Positions 51,910-62,153 of a DNA stretch of 64,000 bases are shown here, piece by piece. The position numbers were made by a program, and so were the translations under genes. Within the stretch, counting starts at the first letter, position 1. Each line of letters begins with the position of its first letter. The notes under the pieces were generated by a model. The model was not told the DNA's origin and searched no databases. It was given only the letters and a program-made list of their open reading frames with translations. The stretch covers positions 1 to 64,000 of the forward strand of contig USEY01000002.1 of NCBI GenBank assembly GCA_900553815.1, written 5' to 3'. The DNA comes from an uncultured Bacteroides sp. GTDB lineage: Bacteria > Bacteroidota > Bacteroidia > Bacteroidales > Bacteroidaceae.

Positions 51910-53334
51910 ATGGCTACCACAGATTTTATCGCAGCAATCGAGCTGGGGTCTTCCAAAATTGCAGGAATTGCAGGAAAGAAGAACAGCGACGGAAGCATAC
52001 AGGTGCTGGCCTATGCCACCGAGAAAGCCGCTTCATGCGTCCACAAGGGCAACATCTACAACATTGAGAAGACAGCCCAGGCGCTCTCCAACATCATCAA
52101 CAAGATGGAGGGGCAGCTCAAGGACGCCACCATTGCCAAGGTCTACGTAGGAGTGGGCGGACAGGCACTGAGAACGCTGAAGAACAGCGTCTACCACAAG
52201 CTTGAGCAAGAAGAAGCCGTCACGCAAACGCTGATTGACCAGATTTGCGACGAAAACAGAGGAAACAACCAGACCGACATGGACATTCTGGAAGTTGAAC
52301 CCCAGGAATACCGGATTGACAGCGGAAGCTACGCCGAACCTGTGGGAGTAATGGGACAGAATGTAACCGGACAGTTCCTCAACATCATGGCCAAAGCTTC
52401 CATCAAAAAGAACATTGAAACCTGCTTCAGCAAGGCACAAATAGAAATAGCCGACCTGCTCATTGCTCCTACAGCCATGGCCAAAGCCACCCTGAGCGAA
52501 AACGAAATGAGAGCCGGATGTGCCCTGATTGACCTGGGAGCCGAAACTACCACTATCGTCGTCTACAAGAACAACATACTGCGCTACCTGGCCGTACTGC
52601 CGCTAGGCAGCAACAACATTACCCGCGACATTGCCTCGCTGAGGATGGAAGAGGAGGAAGCCGAACTGCTGAAACAGAAATACGGTGACCTGGCCTTTGA
52701 AGACGAGAACGAAGAGGAAACGGAAAACACCGAAACCTGCACACTCGAAGACGGCAGAAGCATCGAACTGTCGCTGCTCAACACCATCATCGAAGCGCGC
52801 GTAGAAGAGATACTGGCCAACGTATGGAACCAAATCAAGCTCTCAGACTACGAAGACAAACTGCTGTCAGGCATTGTACTGACCGGTGGTGGAGCCAACC
52901 TGAAGAACCTGGAGAAAGCCTTCAACAAAGTCTGCAAGACTGAGAAGGTCAAAATACTGAAAGGTGTAGCCACCGACGTACACGGCTTTAGTGAAGAGCT
53001 GAAGAAAGACGGTACCCACAACACCCTGTTGGGACTCCTGATGGCCGGTAGCGAAAACTGCTGCAAGAAGGAAGTGGAAATGCCCAAACCCGAAGCTCCG
53101 AAACCCGTTACCCCACCCCAATCCAACGACATGTTCAAAGACGATGACGACCTGAAGGCACAGGAAGAAGCCCTCAGACGCCAGCGCGAAAAAGAGGAGA
53201 AGAAGCGCAAGGAGGAAGAAGAAAAACGGAGAAAAGAAAAGGAAAAGCTAATGAAAGAGCGCGAAAAGAAGAAAAAGAAATCGTGGCTCGACTCCTTTGT
53301 CAAGGGATTCTTCGACGACGAAAAGCTGAACTGA
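51910..53334 (+). CDS. ftsA: cell division protein FtsA with charged C-terminal tail
   Basis: This 474-residue actin-like protein anchors FtsZ to the membrane. The ATPase core is at about 1-385 (AIELGSSKIAGIAG, LIDLGAETTTIVVYKN, GIVLTGGGANLKNLEKAF). About 70 residues of very highly charged Glu/Lys/Arg sequence follow, then the amphipathic C-terminal helix (SWLDSFVKGFFDDEKLN) that should insert in the membrane. E. coli FtsA is about 420 residues, so the charged spacer is an addition. An acidic insert (EDENEEETENTETC) also sits near residue 260. Confidence 0.95.
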   Translation: MATTDFIAAIELGSSKIAGIAGKKNSDGSIQVLAYATEKAASCVHKGNIYNIEKTAQALSNIINKMEGQLKDATIAKVYVGVGGQALRTLKNSVYHKLEQEEAVTQTLIDQICDENRGNNQTDMDILEVEPQEYRIDSGSYAEPVGVMGQNVTGQFLNIMAKASIKKNIETCFSKAQIEIADLLIAPTAMAKATLSENEMRAGCALIDLGAETTTIVVYKNNILRYLAVLPLGSNNITRDIASLRMEEEEAELLKQKYGDLAFEDENEEETENTETCTLEDGRSIELSLLNTIIEARVEEILANVWNQIKLSDYEDKLLSGIVLTGGGANLKNLEKAFNKVCKTEKVKILKGVATDVHGFSEELKKDGTHNTLLGLLMAGSENCCKKEVEMPKPEAPKPVTPPQSNDMFKDDDDLKAQEEALRRQREKEEKKRKEEEEKRRKEKEKLMKEREKKKKKSWLDSFVKGFFDDEKLN

Positions 53335-53480
53335 CAACAGTCACGTGCCTGCCCCATATACCGGCGGCACACTCAAAAAGAAACAAACCGCTACAATCAA
53401 GTTATTTACCATAAAGCATCCCCGCCCTACCTCCACAGCTACCGGAGTCGGGGCACGGGAGCTATAAAATACCAGACATT

Positions 53481-54776
53481 ATGGATGACATCGTACAATT
53501 CGATCTGCCGACAGACTCTCCTAAAATCATCAAAGTCATCGGTGTAGGAGGAGGAGGTGGAAACGCCGTCAAGCACATGTACAAGCAGGGCATTCACGAC
53601 GTGACCTTCGTTCTCTGCAATACAGACAGCCAGGCACTGAACAAGTCTGACATACCTATCAAAATCCAGTTGGGACGCCAGACCACCGGAGGTCTGGGAG
53701 CCGGAAACGACCCCAAGGTGGCACGCGACGCTGCCGAAGAGAGCATTGAAGACATCAAGAACCTCTTCAACGACGGCACACAGATGGTATTCGTCACCGC
53801 CGGAATGGGTGGCGGAACCGGTACCGGAGCCGCACCCGTAGTGGCACGCACGGCCAAGGAAATGGGACTACTCACCGTGGGCATCGTCACCATCCCCTTC
53901 CTCTTCGAGAAGCGCAAGAAGATTATCCAGGCACTCGAAGGCGTGGAAGAGATGCGCAAGAGCGTCGACGCACTGCTGGTCATCAACAACGAGCGCCTGC
54001 GCGAAATCTATACCGACGGCATGACCACCCTGAAGGACGCCTACGCCAAGGCCGATGACATCCTGTCCATAGCCACCAAGAGCATTGCCGAAATCATCAC
54101 CATGGAAGGCATCATCAACCTCGACTTCCGCGATGTGAAAAAGATTCTGAAGGATGGTGGCGTAGCCATCATGTCCACCGGAAAGGCCCGCGGCGAGAAG
54201 CGACTGAAGATAGCCATCGAAAACGCCCTCCACTCGCCCCTGCTCAACAACAACGACATTGTCAACGCCAAGAAAATCCTCTTCAACATATCGGCCAGCG
54301 AAAAGGCTCCTATCCTCATTGAGGAAATGGGCGAGATAGACGCCTTCATGGACAGCCTCGACCCCAACATCGAAGTTATCTGGGGACAAGCCGACGACCC
54401 CACGCTGGACGACGAAGTGAAGATAACCATCCTGGCCACCGGATTTGGCGCATCGAGCGTGCCCGGCATGAGCGAAATGATGGAAGAGCGCAGCAAGGAA
54501 GAGCAGGAACGCATAGAAGAAGAAGAAGCCAAAGAGCAGGAGCGCATTGACCGCATCTACGGCCGCGTGGGCAACGAAAAGAAAAAGAAGAAAACCCACA
54601 CCTACATCTTCAGCGGACAGGACCTGGACAACAACGAGCTCATCAACATGGTGGAAGACACTCCCACCTACCTGCGCGACAAGAGCACCCTGAACAAGAT
54701 GAAAAACAAAGCCACCATCGAAGAAGAAACTGCTGCCGACGACAACTTCGACGAGGGCGGAGTCATCAAGTTCTGA
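53481..54776 (+). CDS. ftsZ: cell division protein FtsZ
   Basis: This 431-residue tubulin-like GTPase forms the Z ring. GVGGGGGNAVKHM begins the nucleotide site and GGGTGTGAAPV is the tubulin signature. After the GTPase core (about 1-315) there is a linker rich in Glu, Arg and Lys (EERSKEEQERIEEEEAKEQE). The conserved C-terminal peptide that binds FtsA would be within the last residues (DDNFDEGGVIKF). The 146-bp gap from ftsA has no obvious promoter box. Confidence 0.97.
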   Translation: MDDIVQFDLPTDSPKIIKVIGVGGGGGNAVKHMYKQGIHDVTFVLCNTDSQALNKSDIPIKIQLGRQTTGGLGAGNDPKVARDAAEESIEDIKNLFNDGTQMVFVTAGMGGGTGTGAAPVVARTAKEMGLLTVGIVTIPFLFEKRKKIIQALEGVEEMRKSVDALLVINNERLREIYTDGMTTLKDAYAKADDILSIATKSIAEIITMEGIINLDFRDVKKILKDGGVAIMSTGKARGEKRLKIAIENALHSPLLNNNDIVNAKKILFNISASEKAPILIEEMGEIDAFMDSLDPNIEVIWGQADDPTLDDEVKITILATGFGASSVPGMSEMMEERSKEEQERIEEEEAKEQERIDRIYGRVGNEKKKKKTHTYIFSGQDLDNNELINMVEDTPTYLRDKSTLNKMKNKATIEEETAADDNFDEGGVIKF

Positions 54777-54786
54777 TGAACGGCTG

Positions 54787-54828
54787 ATGGATAATGGTTA
54801 ATGATAAATGGTCAATGGTTAATGCAGA
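54787..54828. repeat. heptad repeats upstream of the YqeY gene
   Basis: Six 7-bp units related to ATGGTTA (ATGGATA, ATGGTTA, ATGATAA and so on) run from 54787 to 54828, directly after the ftsZ stop codon. A looser AACTTAA/AACTCAA set follows to about 54885. Confidence 0.75.
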
Positions 54829-54897
54829 ACATTACCATGACCTGCATCATAAACTTAAAAACTCAAGAACTTATAAACTCAAAAAAACATACTAACC

Positions 54898-55347
54898 ATG
54901 GGATTATTTGAACAAGTCAGCGAAGACATTAAAACCGCCATGAAGGCCAAAGACAAAGTGGCCCTTGAAACCCTGAGAAACGTGAAGAAAGTATTCCTCG
55001 AAGCCAAAACAGCTCCCGGAGCCAACGATACACTGAACGACGCCGACGCCCTGAAGCTCATTCAGAAGCTGAGCAAGCAAGGCAAGGACGCCGCCGAAAT
55101 CTACATCCAGCAAGGACGCCAAGACCTGGCCGATGCCGAACTGGAACAAGTAAAAGTAATGGAGCGCTACCTGCCCAAGCAACTCTCGGCCGAAGAGCTG
55201 GAAGCTGCCCTGAAGGAAATCATTGCCGAAACTGGTGCCACCAGCGGCAAGGACATGGGCAAGGTGATGGGCGTAGCCACCAAGAAACTGGCCGGCCTGG
55301 CCGAAGGACGGGCCATCTCGGCCAAGGTGAAAGAACTGCTGGGCTAA
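54898..55347 (+). CDS. GatB/YqeY domain protein
   Basis: This 149-residue protein is a stand-alone YqeY domain, related to the tail of GatB in the amidotransferase that makes Gln-tRNA. Typical segments are EDIKTAMKAKDKVALETLRNVK, YIQQGRQDLADAE, YLPKQLSAEEL and GKVMGVATKKLAGLAEGRAIS. Free-standing members probably bind tRNA or its synthetases, but their role is not settled. It follows ftsZ by 121 bp of repeat-rich sequence and is the last gene before the dcw terminator. Confidence 0.93.
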   Translation: MGLFEQVSEDIKTAMKAKDKVALETLRNVKKVFLEAKTAPGANDTLNDADALKLIQKLSKQGKDAAEIYIQQGRQDLADAELEQVKVMERYLPKQLSAEELEAALKEIIAETGATSGKDMGKVMGVATKKLAGLAEGRAISAKVKELLG

Positions 55348-55389
55348 TGCCACAGTGCTGACCACACCGAAGGCGACCGACCGCCACAC

Positions 55390-55478
55390 AAAAGGCGCGG
55401 ATTGCACGGAAAGACACGGACCGCAGTAAGACGCAACGTCTTATCTACTCCGTTCCTCCCACGCAACCCGCGCCTTTT
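55390..55478 (+). terminator. terminator after the dcw/YqeY operon
   Basis: An 11-bp perfect stem (55390-55400 against 55468-55478) encloses a second small hairpin (AAGACG...CGTCTT near 55428) and ends in four T residues. It lies 43 bp after the YqeY stop codon. Confidence 0.65.
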
Positions 55479-55549
55479 CATTTTCACGAAAACCGTATGC
55501 TTCCTACCCCTTTCGCAGCCCCTTCAGAAGGCGTCCTGACAACGCTCCC

Positions 55550-55659
55550 GATAGCAGTACACTCCCAGCCTGACAGCAGTTAACTCCCCAGCCGATAACA
55601 GTTAACTCCTAACGCGATAGCAGTGGACTGCTGACACGATAGGAGTACACTGCTAACAA
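55550..55659. repeat. 22-bp palindrome array, class I, after the dcw cluster
   Basis: Units start at 55550, 55572, 55594, 55616 and 55638, exactly 22 bp apart, with centres AC, TA, TA, GG and AC in AGT-NN-ACT. The array lies between the convergent YqeY and chondroitinase genes, between their two terminators. The gap 55348-55796 contains no gene. Confidence 0.9.
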
Positions 55660-55704
55660 ACAAGGGATAAACAGCACCCAAAAGACGTCTCAAACCAGAC
55701 AGAA

Positions 55705-55770
55705 AAGGGAGGAAGAACAGCCTCCACACTGTGTACCGTTGCAGTACAACAAGGCAGTTCTTCCTCCCTT
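55705..55770 (-). terminator. terminator of the large PL8 lyase gene
   Basis: An 18-bp stem with two mismatches (55705-55722 against 55753-55770) is followed, reading on the minus strand, by TTCTGTCTGG. It starts 26 bp after the lyase stop codon. Confidence 0.6.
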
Positions 55771-55796
55771 CAATATCTTAACAGCAATTCTGCTTT

Positions 55797-58700
55797 TCAG
55801 TCTTTCACCAGCTCCACCTCCAGGCTGGCACCATCCTTGCAGGCAAAACGCAGCACAGTGGCTTTCTTGTCGGCCGACACAAGCTGACAATGGGGAGTTT
55901 CTTTCACTTTCCAGCGTCCTTTCAGCGTAATGGTCAGTGGCATTTCGGCACTCTTATTGAACTTCCAGGGACGCGAATAGATGCTACGCTCCACGCGCTT
56001 GCCATCCTTGTCCAGCAGTTCGTCGCTGGGACCGCTATACAGGGCCAAGTCGGGCTGAGCCACGGTCAGCAGCACCTTGTCTTTCTGACGGTCTATCATC
56101 ACCAGACACGAGGTGTCGGCTTTCTGCAACAGGCCATCGGAAGGTAGACGGTCAGGCGTTTCAAACAGAACGTATGACATGACATCCTGTCCCAGCCAGC
56201 GCACGATGTGAGCGTTGCGGTCACACTGCAACACCTTGTAGGCTGGCTTACGGGCAAAGGCCTGGAGTGATTTGGCGTCGGTACGCGGCAACACGGCATA
56301 TTCATAACTTGCGCCTTTGGGAGCCTTGCCGTGGTCAATCACCAGTGACACCCAGTCGCCGCTGGTTGGCTTGGTGCTACGTTCGCCCACAGTCACTTGG
56401 GGGAAATCTTTGGAGAAGCGGGCAGTGGCCTGTACGCCCTTGGGCAGGTAGTAGCCCACGCCGTTGGGGTCGATATACGTAGTGCCGTCGCTCTGATAGC
56501 CATCCCAGTATTGCTTGAAGGCAGGTGTGGTGGCTGCCAGCTGGAAGACGGTGGTTTCGGTAGGATACTCCTGGTTGGCGTTTTCTATGTCCGAACCGAG
56601 GCAGACGATGGTACCATCCAGGAAGTGATAGGACTTGCGGGCACGCAGCGTACCGTTGTACTTGTCGTGCTCGTGCAACTTCATGCCGAAGTTTCCGTTG
56701 GTATGGCGCTGCGACAGTCCGCCGGCAAAGGCTTCGTCCGAATAGAGCATCTCTTCCATGCCCGAGAAGCGGTCCACGTTGAGTACCACGGCACGCAACT
56801 TATCAAAAGGTATATGCGTGCTGGTAACACCCGGTATGCGATTCCAGTCAAATCCGTTCTCCTGCCAGCCCGAAGTGCCAAAGGTTACCATCTCGCCGGG
56901 CTGTCCGGTCAGTATCTGCATGCTGCCGTGAGCCAGGTAGCGGCCGTAGAAGTTGGCATCTAGGTAGTGCTCAGCCGCCCAAAGATAGCGCGAATGGCCG
57001 CGCACCACAGCCGCCCAGTTGTCGCGCCGCTGTACGCTGACGCAGCCATAACCCAGTGCCAGGTTACCCTGCGGGTCGGGTTCAGGCAGGAATCCTTGTT
57101 CCTCAAAAAGTTTCTTCAGCTGCTTCTCCAGTTTGTTGGAAGTACGAGGCAAGTAGTCGGGGGCGTTTTCGTCAATGGTTTCCGTGCGCTCCATCAGTCG
57201 CAGGTAGGCGGCTGCCAAGTCCGGGTCGTAGGTTTGCTTGCCGTCGGGCGTACCGGCGAGAGCCAGCATGGCATATTGTATGGGAATCAGCTGTCCTTTG
57301 CCATTGGGGTGGCGTCCTGACATAGAGAGTGCCCACTGGCGCGTGTTGCAATAGAAACGCATGGTAAGGAGAACTTTCTTCACCGTGGCATGTGCCAGTT
57401 CAGATACACGGAACTCAGTTCCGCTGAGCAAGTAAATCATGTTGGTGGCACCATCCAGCCCGCCTACGGCATAGGCCGGATAGTTGTTGCAATGGTGGAA
57501 GCTGGCACCGTCCACCTTGAAAGAACCGTCCAATCCCTCGGTGGGTCGGCAGCCGTAGTCCAGCCAGCGCGAGAAAGAGCGCAGGTATTGCAGTTTCTCG
57601 GGCGTATCTTCCATGATGAGAATACTTGCAATACGTCCTTGCGTCTGGGTATTGAAGGAGTCAATGTCGATGCCGTTCTTGGTAGGCATGGGATAGACCT
57701 CGTTGGTGATGGCATACCAGCGCAGTGTTCTCTCGGCTTCTTCCAGCCGACCGGCCTGACGAAGCACATCTTTCATCAGGAAGTAGGCCACGTAGATGCC
57801 GCGCATGCTATAGCCGTAGTGGTGAATGTTGCCCCAGCAGCTGCCGTAAGTCACGCCTTGGTCAGTAATATGGTCGTACATGGCCATGAACTTCTGACGC
57901 AGTTCTTCTTGCTCGGGGGTGCCATCGGTGGCGTTGTGGTAGGCAATGGCTATGCGCTTCATCAAATTCAAATAAGAATTAAGCTCCATGCCCAGTTTGG
58001 TAAACATGTCCTTGTCCCAGTTTGGAATCATGCGCTCATAGGCTTCGGCCTGGCGTACCATGAAGATGGGCATGCCACTCACTTTGCCGTTCTTATAAGT
58101 GATTTGGTAAACGTCGTAAGCCTTGCGAATGGCGTTCATTTCCTTGTCGGTCAGTTTGCCGGGTGTATAGAGCATGTCGCGGAAGCGTTGTTCAATGAGC
58201 TGCATTTCTTTTTTCTGCTCATCGCTGACGGGCGTCAAGGCTATATCGGGCTTCCAGAGGGAGTGCTCGTAGATGAGCAGCCAATGGCTGGTAGTACCTT
58301 TGTTGACAAAAGGTACCTGCACATCGGCTGTCTGCTGACGGGAGTCCACCTTGCTGGCGGTCACGATGTGGTCGAAATAGAGTTTACCTTTCACATCGGG
58401 TGCCACAATACGCACTTCGTTCATGCCTTCTTGTGGTGTGCCTTCCATGTCGCGCTCATAGCACACCCATGCGCCTCGCCAGCCGGTGAAGTTGATGCCG
58501 AAGGGGAAGGAAGAACAAACTTTGCCGTCTTTCAGGAACTCAAAGCGTATCTGTTTGTCCTGCGCCTGCTCGCTGTAGACCCAGACAATGAAAGCCGACA
58601 GATAGGTGTCCTTGCCCGTGGGGTCCTTGGGCTCAAACATCAGGTCCTTGGTGATGTTCAGTGTGGCACCCGGTTCATAGTCCCAAGCCAGACAGTGCAG

Positions 58701-58880
58701 GCCATCCTTGTAGTGCTCATCGTTGATAGCGGTCTGTCCGCCGGTAGTCGATATATAAGCGGGCACCTGTCCGTCCTCGAAGGAGAGCAGACGTTCGTGC
58801 TTCACCACTTGTGCGGTGGCCATCGTTGTGGTGGCCAGGAGCATCAACGCTCCGCTAAAATACTTGCTGAATTGTATCAT
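55797..58880 (-). CDS. chondroitin sulfate ABC lyase-type polysaccharide lyase (PL8)
   Basis: This 1027-residue exported enzyme (signal peptide ending near ATAQ) has the three-part layout of chondroitinase ABC: an N-terminal beta-sandwich Lyase_N domain (about 25-215), a helical catalytic domain (about 225-600) and C-terminal beta domains (about 620-1027). The catalytic block HCNNYPAY, with His463 and Tyr470 seven residues apart, matches the HEGNYPGY block (His501/Tyr508) of Proteus vulgaris ABC lyase I; Arg523 in SGRHP corresponds to its Arg560. It should cleave chondroitin and dermatan sulfates to unsaturated disaccharides. It and the PL8 lyase at 1317 form a two-enzyme set within this window; nearby sulfatases would complete the degradation. 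Confidence 0.92.
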   Translation of the reverse strand: MIQFSKYFSGALMLLATTTMATAQVVKHERLLSFEDGQVPAYISTTGGQTAINDEHYKDGLHCLAWDYEPGATLNITKDLMFEPKDPTGKDTYLSAFIVWVYSEQAQDKQIRFEFLKDGKVCSSFPFGINFTGWRGAWVCYERDMEGTPQEGMNEVRIVAPDVKGKLYFDHIVTASKVDSRQQTADVQVPFVNKGTTSHWLLIYEHSLWKPDIALTPVSDEQKKEMQLIEQRFRDMLYTPGKLTDKEMNAIRKAYDVYQITYKNGKVSGMPIFMVRQAEAYERMIPNWDKDMFTKLGMELNSYLNLMKRIAIAYHNATDGTPEQEELRQKFMAMYDHITDQGVTYGSCWGNIHHYGYSMRGIYVAYFLMKDVLRQAGRLEEAERTLRWYAITNEVYPMPTKNGIDIDSFNTQTQGRIASILIMEDTPEKLQYLRSFSRWLDYGCRPTEGLDGSFKVDGASFHHCNNYPAYAVGGLDGATNMIYLLSGTEFRVSELAHATVKKVLLTMRFYCNTRQWALSMSGRHPNGKGQLIPIQYAMLALAGTPDGKQTYDPDLAAAYLRLMERTETIDENAPDYLPRTSNKLEKQLKKLFEEQGFLPEPDPQGNLALGYGCVSVQRRDNWAAVVRGHSRYLWAAEHYLDANFYGRYLAHGSMQILTGQPGEMVTFGTSGWQENGFDWNRIPGVTSTHIPFDKLRAVVLNVDRFSGMEEMLYSDEAFAGGLSQRHTNGNFGMKLHEHDKYNGTLRARKSYHFLDGTIVCLGSDIENANQEYPTETTVFQLAATTPAFKQYWDGYQSDGTTYIDPNGVGYYLPKGVQATARFSKDFPQVTVGERSTKPTSGDWVSLVIDHGKAPKGASYEYAVLPRTDAKSLQAFARKPAYKVLQCDRNAHIVRWLGQDVMSYVLFETPDRLPSDGLLQKADTSCLVMIDRQKDKVLLTVAQPDLALYSGPSDELLDKDGKRVERSIYSRPWKFNKSAEMPLTITLKGRWKVKETPHCQLVSADKKATVLRFACKDGASLEVELVKD

Positions 58881-59062
58881 ATCCGATTATGTTCTTTTTT
58901 AGATTAGACATAAGAGAATAACCGGATACAAAGAAACACGTCTTCGGGCAAAGAATAGGGGTAAAATAGTACATAAGAAGTACAAAAAGCTCCGTTAGAG
59001 GCAGCCTGCCCTGCCCTAACGGAGGGAAACAGGCTTCAGCCCTCATGCATTCCCGCTTCGTG

Positions 59063-59563
59063 TCAGGGATGTTGCGCTTCAAAGTCGCGGTTCTCTTCCT
59101 GCACCTGCGACACGGTTTCCTCCAATTCCTCTATCGGAAGTTCGCAATTGTACCAGTCGGAATAGCAGTCGGTCACATACCACAATCCGTCTATCAGCTC
59201 AAATACCACACGCAGCGACTGCTCCGACTCTTCGTAGCCGGCCTCAAATTCCTTATAAGCCTCCTCGTTGCGGGTAAAACGGGCAATAAACACACCTCCC
59301 TCCTCGTCATCAAAGCGACCCTCTTTCAGGATGTCCGCATTGAGCAGGGGCCACTTCTCGCGTGTGAAAGGGAAAGTCACTTCCGTCTCACCATCGTCCT
59401 TAAGCAAGACAATAGGCGACTTGAGCGGAAACTTGACCCGCTCGTACTGAAAGGAAGCACTCGACACGAAACGCTCCAAAAACTTGCCGAACTCCTCGGC
59501 TGCCTGCACACCGTTGAGCGCCGAAAACAAAAGAAGGACACTCAACATTCCCAAATAGCGCAT
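59063..59563 (-). CDS. exported DUF4348 protein
   Basis: This protein of about 166 residues begins MRYLGMLSVLLLFSALNGVQA, a signal peptide; adjacent in-frame ATGs at 59569 and 59572 are equally possible starts. The mature part resembles DUF4348, an uncharacterised Bacteroidales family. It contains ASFQYERVKFPLKSPI and the paired cysteine and tryptophan pattern DCYSDWYNC. Many acidic residues occur toward the C-terminus. It is followed on the same strand by the large PL8 gene after 182 bp, but a functional link is not implied. Confidence 0.7.
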   Translation of the reverse strand: MRYLGMLSVLLLFSALNGVQAAEEFGKFLERFVSSASFQYERVKFPLKSPIVLLKDDGETEVTFPFTREKWPLLNADILKEGRFDDEEGGVFIARFTRNEEAYKEFEAGYEESEQSLRVVFELIDGLWYVTDCYSDWYNCELPIEELEETVSQVQEENRDFEAQHP

Positions 59564-59676
59564 AATCATCATATACATATAAATACTACAAAAGCCGCCC
59601 GCTACAAACCGCTTCGCCTTTCCAACCGAAAGACATGCGGTTTGCAACCGGCAGCCTGCCCAACGACTTGTAGTCG

Positions 59677-59901
59677 TCAGCCGATATAAACATTCACAGC
59701 CAAATACAAATACTCTTTCGAACCGTTTTCCTCGCTCTTGAACTCAATCTTGTTCTCACGTGCCAGCCAGCCAATGGCGGCGTTGAGGTCGCGGTCGGAC
59801 AATCCCGAAGCTGCTTTCAATTCATTGTATTCCCAGCACCGGTTGTTGTCGAGCAAACGCCATACAAGTCCCGCATTCACCCCAATGCTTTGCTTATCCA
59901 T
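59677..59901 (-). CDS. winged-helix protein A (DUF2582-like)
   Basis: This 74-residue protein is a compact winged helix: GLVWRLLDNNRCWEYNELKAASGLSDRDLNAAIGWLARENKIEF gives two helices, a recognition-like helix and the start of the wing, and YLYLAVNVYIG the closing strand. It is a paralog of the next gene upstream, 2 bp away; they share about half of their residues. Such proteins occur as single or tandem copies in Bacteroidales, with no established target. DNA binding is inferred from the fold. Confidence 0.75.
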   Translation of the reverse strand: MDKQSIGVNAGLVWRLLDNNRCWEYNELKAASGLSDRDLNAAIGWLARENKIEFKSEENGSKEYLYLAVNVYIG

Positions 59902-59903
59902 AC

Positions 59904-60131
59904 TTATCCGATATAAAAGTTTAACTCAATATACAACAGCTGCTTGCGCCCTACCTTGGTTTCTTCAAACTGTATCTTTCCTTCACGAGCCAGCCAGCCG
60001 ATGGCTGCATTCAGCTCACGGTCGGGCAGTCCGGTAGCCTCCTTCAGTTCCTTATACTCCCACTTGCGATGGTCGCCATACAGAATTTGCCAGATAAGTC
60101 CGGCATCCTCACCAATCTTTTGTACATTCAT
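59904..60131 (-). CDS. winged-helix protein B (DUF2582-like)
   Basis: This 75-residue paralog of the preceding entry shares the core DLNAAIGWLARE/ELNAAIGWLARE and the same C-terminal YIELNFYIG strand. An AAGGAG ribosome site precedes its ATG. It is the first gene of the pair, and only 2 bp separate its stop from the ATG of the second copy, so the two arose by tandem duplication and are co-translated. They may form a heterodimer. The upstream gap 60132-60528 holds no gene, only a likely terminator of the sulfatase. Confidence 0.75.
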   Translation of the reverse strand: MNVQKIGEDAGLIWQILYGDHRKWEYKELKEATGLPDRELNAAIGWLAREGKIQFEETKVGRKQLLYIELNFYIG

Positions 60132-60409
60132 AACTTACTCCTTTCTCCCTTAATAATTAAGTTTACAGGTTAACAATCACATTTTGCATTCTGCTTGTCG
60201 GAAAACGATGTCAGTCTGACAGCAAAACACCTGACAAAGTTATTGTTTTAAAACAAAACACCTAAATTTTCCTCACTTTTTTACTACAAAAAAGCAGATT
60301 TATTATGCAAACAATACAACCGGAAGCCAAACAGAGCTATTTTCCAACCCTTTAGAACAGTCTGGCTAATAATAGAAATGTAACAAAAATGACAACTGCA
60401 ATAAAGAAA

Positions 60410-60487
60410 TCGCCCGACAATCTGTACGTTTCCGACCCAACATCCGAATAAACGGAGTCCAAGCCACAGATACAGACTGCCGGGCGA
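60410..60487 (-). terminator. hairpin terminator of the minus-strand sulfatase
   Basis: A 17-bp stem with two mismatches (60410-60426 against 60471-60487) lies 42 bp past the sulfatase stop codon. Read on the minus strand it is followed by TTCTTTATTG. Confidence 0.55.
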
Positions 60488-60528
60488 CAGTATAAGGAAA
60501 TAACCGTCCGGACAAACCCGCTCAGGCC

Positions 60529-62076
60529 TTACTCGCCCGGATACGGAATCAATTCACCCGACGAACGGTAAGAAGGCCGCTGCGCATCGCGCTCCTTCAG
60601 GTAAGTGGTCAGTTCGGCAGCCAACTCCTTCACCTTCTCGGGCATACGAACCGCCAGGTCGTTCTGCTCGCCAATGTCCTGGCGCACATTGTAGAGGCGG
60701 CATTGGCGGGTCTCCCAAGTATATATCAGGTGATAGTCGCCCTTGAGGATAGACGAATAGGCCCCATAGCCCTCATCCATGTTTTGCGTCTCGCCCCAAA
60801 GGTTGGGAAAGTGCCAGATGATGGGTCGTTCACGACGCACATCGGGTTGCTTCAGCACATCCACAAAGCTCACGCCGTCCACCGTCTGACAAGTCTGGTA
60901 ACGACTGACGCCCGCCATCTCCAGAATAGTGGGAAAGAAATCTTCTATCATGACGCGCTGGTCGTTCTGCGTATTACCCTGCGTGACACCCGGCCAGTAG
61001 ACCATCATGGGCTCGCGCACACCACCCATGAAGGCCGAACCCTTGCCCGCACGTGCCGGCCAGTTTTGGTCACGGTTGGCACGCCCCTGACGCTGGTTGT
61101 TCAGTCCCTGCCCGCCGTTGTCTGACATGAACAGAACGATGGTATTGCGCCCTACCTCAGGATTTTGCTCCAGGTAGTCCAGTATGTCGCCCAAACTCTT
61201 GTCCATACCCTCTACCAAAGCAGCGTAGCGCACCTCTTTCTCGTTCAGCGTGTCGTTCAGCTGCTTGTCAAAGCGCCCGCGGTAGTTAGGACAGAACCGT
61301 TTGTCCTCGTCGTAAGGCGAATGTACGGCATAATGCGACATGTAGAGGTAGAACGGCTTCTTCATGTCCACCGACTGCTGCATGGCAGCCAAAGCCTCAC
61401 GAGTCAGCGCCTCGGTAATAAAGATATCTTGTCCATGGTATTTCTCCAATCCATGAACCGCAAACGGCGTTCCTTCGCCAAAGTTCTTGGTACCCAGATA
61501 GCTGCCCGGCGCACCATTGGGACCGCCGGCTATGTTTACGTCGAAGCCCATGGTGGCAGGGTCGGCACCGGGCGTAGTACGTGCCCCAAAGTGTGCCTTG
61601 CCACAATGGATGGTGCGGTAACCGTTATCCTTCAGCACCTGTGCTATTGAGGTTATGGGTGTTGAATTATTGATTTGTCCGGCCGTATTGGCGGGTTGTA
61701 TGCCGTTGTAGTTCCACTGGGGCAAACTGATGACATCGCTTTTGGCGTCGGTCTGCTGGTCCAGCTCCAGTGTCCAGTTAGTCACGCGGTGGCGCGCGGC
61801 GTTCATGCCCGACATGAGGCTGCAACGTGTGGGCGACGAAATGGCGCAGGCGTAAGCCTCGGTGAAGCGGACGCCCAAGCGGGCCATACGCTCCATGTTG
61901 GGCGTGTGATAGCGATGGTTCAGGTTAGTCCGCTCGTTGTTGTAGAAGGGAACGGAAGTGTCTTGCCAGCCCATATCGTCCACAAGGAACATGATGATGT
62001 TGGGGCGACTGTCGGTCTGGGCCGTAGAGGCAAGCGCCGAAAGCAAGAGGCACGGCGCGGTAATTAGTCTTTTCAT
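60529..62076 (-). CDS. S1 family sulfatase, serine type
   Basis: This 515-residue exported sulfatase (signal peptide ending near STAQ) has the metal-binding start NIIMFLVDDMGW and the modification motif SSPTR at 80-84, in which Ser80 would become formylglycine. Serine-type sulfatases need the radical-SAM maturase anSME, which is not in the window. SGMNAARHRV, GKAHFG and SDNGGQG are further S1 features. It probably removes sulfate from a glycosaminoglycan or another host glycan; the position on the sugar cannot be told. It is divergent from the second sulfatase. Confidence 0.88.
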   Translation of the reverse strand: MKRLITAPCLLLSALASTAQTDSRPNIIMFLVDDMGWQDTSVPFYNNERTNLNHRYHTPNMERMARLGVRFTEAYACAISSPTRCSLMSGMNAARHRVTNWTLELDQQTDAKSDVISLPQWNYNGIQPANTAGQINNSTPITSIAQVLKDNGYRTIHCGKAHFGARTTPGADPATMGFDVNIAGGPNGAPGSYLGTKNFGEGTPFAVHGLEKYHGQDIFITEALTREALAAMQQSVDMKKPFYLYMSHYAVHSPYDEDKRFCPNYRGRFDKQLNDTLNEKEVRYAALVEGMDKSLGDILDYLEQNPEVGRNTIVLFMSDNGGQGLNNQRQGRANRDQNWPARAGKGSAFMGGVREPMMVYWPGVTQGNTQNDQRVMIEDFFPTILEMAGVSRYQTCQTVDGVSFVDVLKQPDVRRERPIIWHFPNLWGETQNMDEGYGAYSSILKGDYHLIYTWETRQCRLYNVRQDIGEQNDLAVRMPEKVKELAAELTTYLKERDAQRPSYRSSGELIPYPGE

Positions 62077-62153
62077 GGTTGTTTTGGGATTCTATAATGA
62101 TGAAACAGATTCAAAAAAACGATTCAAACAGAGGTTGTACGAAAGAAACGTTC

